A stretch of 56,247 nt of DNA from Deltaproteobacteria bacterium UBA5205 (GTDB taxonomy: Bacteria > Desulfobacterota > Syntrophorhabdia > Syntrophorhabdales > Syntrophorhabdaceae). A program made the position numbers and the translations under genes. The stretch covers positions 1 through 56,247 of the forward strand of contig DHVP01000007.1 in assembly GCA_002412715.1 (NCBI GenBank), given 5' to 3'. The notes below the pieces were generated by a model. It worked only from the letters and a program-made list of their open reading frames with translations, ran no database searches and was not told the DNA's origin. Positions 51,077-56,247 of the stretch are shown here, piece by piece; the stretch's first letter is position 1, and each line of letters begins with the position of its first letter.

Positions 51077-51439
51077 ATGATAAAACATCTAGTGCTGGCA
51101 GTTTCAATGGCTTCAATGTTGGTGGTTGGATTTCAAGCAACAAATGTGACAGCCGCTACGAAAGGTGAAGAGCTGGAACGGCGGCAAAACCAGCGGACTG
51201 ATGACTGGGCGAACAAGCAGAAACAAAAAGCGAGAGAAGATGCAGAGAACAAAGCTGGTAATACAGGTGTAGGGCGGGAGAAAAAGGAACAGGATAAAGA
51301 GCGGCAGATCGACAAGCAGGCCGCCCAGAGGAAGAAAGACGATGCCGAAGCCCGCAGCCGTTTGCCGAAAGAAAAGATGGACGAACCGTACACCGAGAAA
51401 AAAACGGATACAAAGAAGACTAAAAAAACGAACCGATAG
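51077..51439 (+). CDS. Exported charged protein, Lys/Arg/Glu-rich
   Basis: Encodes 120 residues from ATG 51077, six bases after TAAGGAGGT. A signal peptide (HLVLAVSMASMLVVGFQATN, then VTAAT) precedes a very charged, probably helical mature part (GEELERRQNQRTDDWANKQK, KEQDKERQIDKQAAQRKKDD) and a Lys/Thr-rich tail. No Cys or hydrophobic core is seen. It resembles small periplasmic stress-type coiled coils and might interact with polyanions or membranes; I do not recognise a family. An inverted repeat that could end transcription begins 33 bases after the stop. Confidence 0.75.
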   Translation: MIKHLVLAVSMASMLVVGFQATNVTAATKGEELERRQNQRTDDWANKQKQKAREDAENKAGNTGVGREKKEQDKERQIDKQAAQRKKDDAEARSRLPKEKMDEPYTEKKTDTKKTKKTNR

Positions 51440-51471
51440 GATAAGCAGCGAGGCGAATTAAAAGTTTAGGA

Positions 51472-51551
51472 AAAACACCGCTTTGGCCCCAGAGAGATTC
51501 GGTGAGCAATCTGGATAAACAAACCTTCTCTCCCGCCCAAAGTGGTGTTTT
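51472..51551 (+). terminator. Long stem-loop, probable terminator or structured RNA
   Basis: AAAACACCGCTTTGG (51472-51486) pairs with CCAAAGTGGTGTTTT (51537-51551) over 15 bp with one G-U pair, followed by GTTTTC. The 50-base loop is long for a terminator and itself contains a GAGAGA..TCTCTC stem. It may be a terminator for the exported-protein gene or part of a small RNA; the reverse-strand end is also A/T-rich, so it may work in both directions. Confidence 0.55.
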
Positions 51552-51615
51552 GTTTTCAGGCCCGCTACCCTTAGGCATTGATCGGTCTCTATTTCAGTCC
51601 CAGATGCAACGGGAT

Positions 51616-52161
51616 TTATTTTTGAAGTTTTAACTGAATAAAAGCTTCAACTTCAGTATAATTTTCGTTGGTACAGAACACTGCAATATTTTCAGCAAAG
51701 CCGCCTTTAATCATGATGGTCTGACTTTTAGGATAAAATCTGACTTTCCTGATGTTGCCCCAACGGATCAGTACATCCTGTCTTGACTGTGCAAGTATTC
51801 CGGCACCAGCCACGGCAGGCTTCCCAGAGAGTAAGCCACTCAAAACAGTCAATGTATTAATGATGCGATTTCTATTTGACTGCTTTTTCAGGGTGTAATT
51901 GCGTATTCCCTTTCTGTCCAACTCAAAACCGACATCGTACTTTCCTCCCCATACCAAACGAATAAACAGGTAGGTAAGCAGGAACAAAACCGCAATAAGC
52001 CCCAGGGCGTAAAACGCTTTTACCAATGTCAGAACTAAAGTCAGTACCCCAAACGGAATACCGATTGCAATTCCCAATTGTTTCAGGATAATTGGGTTGC
52101 GAAATACAGGAATCCGAGTTGTCCATTCAATTTTCTCAGGAATTTCAGGCATATTGGTCAT
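51616..52161 (-). CDS. Two-helix membrane protein, unknown family
   Basis: Encodes 181 residues; the start at 52161 has AGGA nearby. Two adjacent membrane helices are at about 28-70 (LGIAIGIPFGVLTLVLTLVK, ALGLIAVLFLLTYLFIRL). The rest looks like a soluble beta-rich domain (KYDVGFELDRKGIRNYTLKK, DVLIRWGNIRKVRFYPKSQT, IMIKGGFAENIAVFCTNENY) that may be PH-like, as in bacterial membrane-associated PH proteins. The preceding gene on the same strand ends four bases before its start, so they form a pair. The pair looks more AT-rich and lower in GC at third positions than neighbours, suggesting transfer. Confidence 0.72.
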   Translation of the reverse strand: MTNMPEIPEKIEWTTRIPVFRNPIILKQLGIAIGIPFGVLTLVLTLVKAFYALGLIAVLFLLTYLFIRLVWGGKYDVGFELDRKGIRNYTLKKQSNRNRIINTLTVLSGLLSGKPAVAGAGILAQSRQDVLIRWGNIRKVRFYPKSQTIMIKGGFAENIAVFCTNENYTEVEAFIQLKLQK

Positions 52162-52165
52162 AATC

Positions 52166-52741
52166 CTATTTTAACAAGGGACATTTGCATCTGAAACAGT
52201 AATCATCCCGAATATCGTTCAGGCTGGCGCAGGCATTGCAAAAGATAATCGTATCTCTTCTTTTATCGTATTTCTCGTATGAATTCAATCCTTTATGGTG
52301 CCTTACCTTGTCGCCTATCTGATAGTAATTGTATTTGGTGTCGTCGTCTTCGGCGATCAGATCATGCTTTCGCCCATTGCCAGCTTCTATTGTAACCTTA
52401 TATTCCAGATATTCTCTCCAACAATCCTGGTACTTATCATGTCTGTGCTTCTTTTCGACTTTTTTATCGATGATAGTCCCGTCCCAGGTTTTACTCCTAT
52501 TTCTGGATGTAATCTGATAGAAGGCAATGAGCAGGAACATGCCGCCAATAACGAACCCAATGTAAAGTGACTCCGGGTTTTCCATATCATCGCTTACTTC
52601 GCCATTTATAAAAAATCCCAAAACAGCAACAAATGCCAGTCCCAGCGAAAAATATCCCGACCATTTGTTTGTGTCTTTAATATATTTGGCAAAAGCCGGA
52701 TCATTGATTTTTGGTGAATATCCGATACGATTATTATCCAT
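52166..52741 (-). CDS. Membrane protein with C-terminal zinc ribbon
   Basis: Encodes 191 residues from ATG 52741; a TTG at 52747 is also in frame. Two helices lie at about 28-48 and 62-80 (YFSLGLAFVAVLGFFINGEV; IGFVIGGMFLLIAFYQITSR). A hydrophilic middle has WREYLEYKVTIEAGNGRKHD. The C-terminus has FCNACASLNDIRDDYCFRC then KCPLLK, a CxxC..CxxC zinc ribbon of the kind found in membrane-bound sensors and 'zinc ribbon plus helix' proteins. It is directly upstream of the previous entry and shares its AT-rich composition. Function is unknown. No ribosome site is strong. Confidence 0.7.
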   Translation of the reverse strand: MDNNRIGYSPKINDPAFAKYIKDTNKWSGYFSLGLAFVAVLGFFINGEVSDDMENPESLYIGFVIGGMFLLIAFYQITSRNRSKTWDGTIIDKKVEKKHRHDKYQDCWREYLEYKVTIEAGNGRKHDLIAEDDDTKYNYYQIGDKVRHHKGLNSYEKYDKRRDTIIFCNACASLNDIRDDYCFRCKCPLLK

Positions 52742-52867
52742 GATCAAAATGCATGGGGTTCTGTTTTGCGAATCCGTTCACGATATTTTGGCTCCCGATT
52801 TCAACAGACGAATTAGAGTCGCTTCGGCCAGAGATTGCGCATCTGGCCGTGCTTGACCTAGCCCCGT

Positions 52868-52996
52868 CTATTGTACCACCTTTAAAGTTAGTTTCTCAAC
52901 CAAAGGGCTCTGAGCCAGCATGGCCTCAGCCGCAGGCGGTCTGTATCCCAGCGAGCTGTGCGATCGTACATGGTTGTATTCCCTTCTCCAGTTCTC
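52868..52996 (-). mobile_element. IS3-family transposase C-terminal remnant
   Basis: On the minus strand the last 42 codons of an IS3-type transposase are in frame: ENWRREYNHVRSHSSLGYRP, then PAAEAMLAQSPLVEK and TAG at 52870-52868. The 'ENWRREYN..RPHSSLGYRPP' block is a hallmark of the OrfB integrase C-terminus, here with one change in RPHSS to RSHSS. The rest of the integrase core (DDE) is absent. The flank to the right belongs to another gene. The likely terminal end of the element is near 52850-52865 (CTTGACCTAGCCCCGTC), which I could not confirm. Confidence 0.85.
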
Positions 52997-52999
52997 CGG

Positions 53000-53238
53000 G
53001 AAAAACGCGTCGACAGAATATGGACGAACCTTTGCGTATTTCTGAGATGATCGACGGATGACTGTGGAATGTCTGCGTATGTTACAACGCGGCTGAAAAA
53101 TTCGAGTAGTCTAGAATGCCAAACAGAAAGAACATCTATCAGGGACAAGAATATTTGTCGTTGAGTTTCGTCCGGCGGATCGGGCAGTGCAGAGTTCAGG
53201 GTCTCTCTAAGCTTCTTCCTGTTATCCTCAGAGGACAT
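53000..53238 (-). pseudogene. 5' part of an unknown gene cut by the IS3 remnant
   Basis: The minus-strand frame from ATG 53238 reads MSSEDNRKKLRETLNSALPD, then QIFLSLIDVLSVWHSRLLEF and VVTYADIPQSSVDHLRNTQR. It seems to be a soluble helical protein. The frame runs on into the transposase fragment out of register (ending at 52888), so only the first 75-80 residues are native. The junction must be close to 53000. I do not recognise the protein. It is divergent from a PAS kinase gene with a gap of 57 bases to ATG 53296. Confidence 0.6.
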
Positions 53239-53295
53239 GATGTGTAACCTGTTGTATACTTCTAATGGTAAGAAACACTCTTGGGGGTGCCAGGG

Positions 53296-54465
53296 ATGGA
53301 TGATAAATACAAAACAAAGGGAGAACTGATCATTGAGCTGAGAGAGCTACGAACTCAGATCAAGAATGTTGAAGAATCCAAAATTGTGCTCAAGCGGGCG
53401 AAAGCAGAGATACAGCAGGCACGCAGTTATGCCGAAAACATTGTCGAAACAGTGCGTGAGCCACTCCTCGTGCTGGATGAAGATTTGAGAATAGTCTCAG
53501 CGAACCGCTCCTTCTATCAAACCTTCAAAGTAATGCCAAGCGAAACCTTGGGAAGGATTATCTATGACCTTGGAAACCGTCAGTGGGACATTCCCCGGCT
53601 CCGGATATTGCTTGAGGAGATTCTGCCTAAACGCACCCATTTTGGTAACTTTGAAGTTGAGCATGACTTTCCTGCAGTAGGACACAAAATAGTGAGACTT
53701 AACGCCCGCCAGATCCGTCACGTAGGAGCAATTGGCAAAAAGATGATCCTCCTTGCTGCCGAAGACATTACAAGATTCAAAAGGCTGGAGAAAGAACGAA
53801 AAGATTTCCTTTCCATGTTCGCCCATGATATGAAAAACTCTGTTGTCGCGTCACAAGGCTTCTTGTCGCGACTTATTTCAGGCAAAACCGGAGTCCTGGC
53901 AAAAAAGCAGCAAAAGCACCTTGAAATCATCCAAGATGAGCTTAAACGGCTGTCACAATTCATAGCTGATTTCTTGGAGTTTGCGAGATTAGATGCAAAA
54001 GAATATAAGCCTCTTCTTGCTCCATGCGATATTGAAGAAGAGATAAAGAAAAGCATCGAAGCCGTAACATTGGGGGCCCAACAGAAAAGGATCACCATAG
54101 CTATGGAACCCCAGGAGACAATGCTTCCAATGATTAATGCAGATGCTGGCAAGATAAGTCGTGTGCTCAGAAACCTTCTCGACAATGCAATAAAGTATAC
54201 TGGTGATGGGGGAGCTATAACAGCCAAACTAGCAGACAGAGGCAATGAAATACTTGTCTCTTTTGTGGATACAGGTATAGGGATACCGGAAGATCAGATG
54301 CGCTACATATTTGATCCATTCTACCGGGTAAACAGAGACTCAAAGGGTTCCGGGCTCGGGTTGGCCATTGCCAAAACAATAATAGAAGGGCATGGAGGAA
54401 GGATATGGGTAGAAAACGTACCCGCTAAAGGGAGTGTTTTTAGCTTCACCTTGCCCAAACAATGA
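53296..54465 (+). CDS. PAS sensor histidine kinase (cytosolic)
   Basis: Encodes 389 residues from ATG 53296, with GGGGG about eight bases upstream; TTG 53281 is an in-frame alternative. A coiled coil (about 1-50, ELRELRTQIKNVEESKIVLK) leads to a PAS domain (ENIVETVREPLLVLDEDLRI, about 52-150). HisKA has the phospho-His in LSMFAHDMKNSVVASQGFLS and HATPase has LLDNAIKYTGDGGAITAKLA, DTGIGIPEDQM and GSGLGLAIAKTI. No membrane helix or receiver is present. The PAS-HisKA layout with 'MFAHDMKNS' is typical of soluble kinases in deltaproteobacteria. It is not paired with a regulator gene here. Confidence 0.9.
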   Translation: MDDKYKTKGELIIELRELRTQIKNVEESKIVLKRAKAEIQQARSYAENIVETVREPLLVLDEDLRIVSANRSFYQTFKVMPSETLGRIIYDLGNRQWDIPRLRILLEEILPKRTHFGNFEVEHDFPAVGHKIVRLNARQIRHVGAIGKKMILLAAEDITRFKRLEKERKDFLSMFAHDMKNSVVASQGFLSRLISGKTGVLAKKQQKHLEIIQDELKRLSQFIADFLEFARLDAKEYKPLLAPCDIEEEIKKSIEAVTLGAQQKRITIAMEPQETMLPMINADAGKISRVLRNLLDNAIKYTGDGGAITAKLADRGNEILVSFVDTGIGIPEDQMRYIFDPFYRVNRDSKGSGLGLAIAKTIIEGHGGRIWVENVPAKGSVFSFTLPKQ

Positions 54466-54496
54466 GAGCACCAATAGTTGGAGTTTTTGTCAATAG

Positions 54497-55793
54497 TTGA
54501 GTTCTTTAAAGGCGAATCTTCTATTGGCGAACCCGGGATGGAACCCGGCGACCATCGATGCGCTTTTAGGGGTTGAGTCCAGCTACCTTGAGGCCGGCCT
54601 CGACCAGGTGATCGCTTCCTACGGGTCGATGTATGCCTATTTGACCCAGGGGTTGGGGCTTACACAGGCAGATATCTACGTTCTGCGCGCCAGGATGGTC
54701 TACTATCCGGTGCTGCCCGGGCAGAGCGGACTGGAGGGCAACGCTGCGGCAGGCGCCGCGTTTCTGAATGCCCTGCAGAATTCTCCGTTGTCGGGCGCTT
54801 ATACCAACTTCAATTACTATCTGCAGTCGGCTATCGACGCAGGTACGCTTGGTGGCGTCGAAACGCGGGTCGGCGGACAGATCCATGCCGATGCCGCATC
54901 CTTCCTGCTGCGTCGACCGGTATGGATCGATGAGGCGATCGCCCCCTATGCGAGCGGCCGCGATCTTCGTGAAAGCCAGACGTCTTTCTGGGGAGCCGGC
55001 CTGGGGGGCGGTTTTTGGTCCACTGGCGGAGCCGGGACTGCCAGCAGCACGGAAACAAGCGCCGGCTCGATCTTAGGTGTTACTCACCGCTTTACCGGCC
55101 GGTCCAGTATCAATTTTGGCATCGGCTATAATTGGGGATCCGTGGAAAGTTCCGGTGCCAGCGCCACTCTTAACACTGTTCTCGGGACGATCGGCGGGCG
55201 CTACGCGGTTTCGTCTCTCGAGGTTGGCCCTTATGTATTGGCGCGTGCGGATCTCGGGTGGGTCGACTATCAAAGCAGGCGTGACCTGGGCGGAGCTCTC
55301 GGGATCGCAAACGGCCATACTAACGGTGTTTTTTACGGCGGCCTCGCCGGGATAGGGAACATTATTCGCCTGGCCCCGTTTACTTTCACGCTGCAAACGG
55401 GGGTTCGCATTGCCGGTGCAAATGTGGGAAGTTTTGATGAAAGCGACAGCGAACTTGCTCTTAATGTCGGCGGCATTAATGAGATATATCCCAGCGTGCT
55501 CTTCGACCTGCGTTGACCGTCAACAAGCGGGCACCTGGTCTGTAACACCTCTTCTTACTCTCGGTTATGAGCGCATACTCAGCAATCCCAAAGTAACAAA
55601 CACCGGGTCACTCTATGGATTTTCAGTGAGCCAGGATTCAGCTTTTGACAGCCAGGACCTCATAAAAGCCGGCTTGGGCGTGACGGCAGAGCGTGGTGCC
55701 TTTATCGTTAAGACCGGCATCAATGGCATAGCCGGAAGCGGGTCCGGAAGCACAGGCATAAGCGGTCAACTATCTGTAAGTTGCAAGTTCTAG
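54497..55793 (+). pseudogene. Autotransporter beta-domain, N-truncated and frameshifted
   Basis: The first frame (54497-55516) begins with TTG, without signal peptide or ribosome site, and gives LLGVESSYLEAGLDQVIASY, YLTQGLGLTQADIYVLRARM and IHADAASFLLRRPVWIDEAI before barrel strands (HRFTGRSSINFGIGYNWGSV). It stops after VLFDLR. One frame over, DRQQAGTWSVTPLLTLGYER and on to SCKF at 55793 finishes the barrel with the expected final Phe. Removing one T near 55513-55514 joins them as FDLRDRQQAG. The N-terminal passenger and signal are missing, so it cannot be exported as it stands. A 9-bp direct repeat CAATAGTTG (54472-54480, 54491-54499) brackets its start and hints at a rearrangement there. 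Confidence 0.82.
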
Positions 55794-55835
55794 CGTCCCG
55801 CCCTAACGGACCTGTCCATTTTACGACCCTTGAAA

Positions 55836-55851
55836 TAGGGGACATCCCCTA
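55836..55851. repeat. TAGGGG/CCCCTA hairpin of REP-like type
   Basis: TAGGGG (55836-55841) pairs with CCCCTA (55846-55851) around a four-base ACAT loop. The surrounding CTTGAAATAGGGGACATCCC is like the GGGGACATCCCC-type repeats that accompany REP-associated tyrosine transposases and IS200-like elements. It stands 42 bases after the autotransporter stop. Confidence 0.5.
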
Positions 55852-55904
55852 AAGCCTTATTGACTTACGCCAGTTCGACTGTAAAATACACCAGCATTAG
55901 GAGT

Positions 55905-55995
55905 AACCCGAAAGGGTTCGGCAACCGAGTGGAGACTACGGTGCTTGGATGGCTATACTATCCGATGTGCGGGAGATGATCCCAAAAAGATCTCC
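55905..55995 (+). ncRNA. Row of four small hairpins, possible structured RNA
   Basis: In order: AACCC-GAAA-GGGTT with a GNRA loop (55905-55918); TCGG-CAA-CCGA (55918-55928); TTGGAT..ATCCGA with a nine-base loop (55945-55965); and GGAGAT..ATCTCC with a twelve-base loop (55972-55995). They are close together in a gap without genes, and some of the loops contain purine-rich sequence. It does not match riboswitch families I could recall (cyclic-di-GMP, SAM, cobalamin). The gap continues to the tRNA fragment with no gene. Confidence 0.35.
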
Positions 55996-56134
55996 ATCCT
56001 TCCGAATTGAATGGTCAAGATCACAACTCAAGCACAATCCAGGCACAATTCGTTAAAAAGTGAAGTTAAAGCTGAGAACAGGCAGATCACCTTGCAATCT
56101 CAAAATACCTTGCAAGCCCTTGATATCAAATGAA

Positions 56135-56199
56135 TGGCGGAAGTGCATGGGAATAGAACCCACCAGCCAGCTCGTCACCGGCGCACTGGTTTTGAAGAA
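56135..56199 (-). tRNA. selC: 3' half of tRNA-Sec (selC), probable att site
   Basis: On the minus strand the 3' half of a selenocysteine tRNA is clear: anticodon loop CTTCAAA with TCA (56197-56191), anticodon-stem 3' side ACCAG (56190-56186), a long variable arm, T arm GTGGGTTCTATTCCCAT, acceptor 3' side GCACTTCC, discriminator G and CCA (56137-56135). The 5' half is absent: the bases before CTTCAAA do not form the stem partner CTGGT, and no GGAAGTGC is found upstream. Homology thus starts in the anticodon loop and runs to the 3' end, the usual identity block left by tyrosine integrases. A lone 3' half read this way marks the far junction of an element inserted in selC. Confidence 0.85.
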
Positions 56200-56202
56200 G
56201 GA

Positions 56203-56216
56203 ACCTTACGTAAGGT
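56203..56216. repeat. 14-bp perfect palindrome next to the tRNA-Sec fragment
   Basis: ACCTTACGTAAGGT reads the same on both strands, four bases beyond the 5' edge of the tRNA fragment. It could be a recombinase or excisionase arm site, or just a hairpin. Nothing else is visible between here and the right edge. Confidence 0.5.
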
Positions 56217-56247
56217 GCTAATATGCACTAGTCAGTATTTGCGTTGA

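Noticed and set aside
55894..55995. SAM-type riboswitch at GGCAACC in the hairpin row
   Set aside because: GGCAACC occurs, but the expected upstream GCC/GAUGAAG core and the closing P1 helix are missing, and no methionine gene follows.
1..56247. CRISPR array, rRNA genes or an intact tRNA
   Set aside because: No evenly spaced repeat-spacer series, rRNA sequence or complete tRNA cloverleaf was found on either strand.

Overview
The window comes from a Gram-negative bacterium: it encodes a PagL-type lipid A deacylase, an outer-membrane barrel protein, an autotransporter barrel, Sec-exported proteins and HtpX. Large PAS/REC/HD-GYP signalling proteins, a CstA carrier, a TIGR03768-type metallophosphoesterase and a selenocysteine tRNA fragment would fit a deltaproteobacterial (Desulfobacterota, Syntrophorhabdus-like) anaerobe. 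That placement is inference, because no rRNA or classical marker gene is present.

Layout. 1-3434: small genes (a repeat-bearing secreted protein cut by the left edge, a zinc ribbon, a GxxExxY protein, a PNPOx-fold protein, an exported protein) and a frameshifted membrane acyltransferase. 3464-9442: a leftward three-gene operon (M19-like dipeptidase, zinc-phospholipase-C-like protein, small accessory protein) without visible signal peptides. 9443-12176: a C39-like exported protease with BACON and InlB-like repeat domains, a structured intergenic element and a protein with a possible cyclase-like fold. 12521-28547: a signalling block with a PAS4-HD-GYP protein on the + strand, then a leftward cluster of Cache histidine kinase, CheY-like regulator, REC-PAS5-HD-GYP protein, a 1684-residue kinase-like/ATPase/histidine kinase and a hybrid kinase. 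The kinase-like domain of the 1684-residue protein lacks catalytic residues. A PagL-like gene lies just upstream.

28548-34935: a DUF4143 ATPase, a Cu(I) export cluster (28-residue ORF, SHOCT protein, copA), a frameshifted Rnk/GreA-like gene and an archaeal-type ATPase preceded by four copies of a TATAAT-containing 13-mer. 35133-39843: cstA, a metallophosphoesterase and a barrel protein. 40053-42305: small stress-type genes (dodecin, universal stress protein, membrane and coiled-coil proteins). 42622-51439: envelope and ion homeostasis (P2-type ATPase, OmpR-type two-component pair, PGPGW protein, HtpX, ExoD-like protein, CNNM/CBS/CorC protein), with a CorC-domain remnant next to the two-component pair.

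51616-56247 looks like accessory DNA: an AT-rich pair of membrane proteins, an IS3 transposase tail that cuts another gene, a PAS kinase, a truncated and frameshifted autotransporter barrel, an unassigned run of hairpins, and the 3' half of a tRNA-Sec gene. Such a half tRNA, starting in the anticodon loop, is the usual footprint of tyrosine-integrase insertion into selC. Its orientation suggests the inserted element lies beyond the right edge. Three genes carry apparent single-base frameshifts (near 3162, 33492 and 55513), so either gene decay or uncorrected indels in the assembly must be considered.
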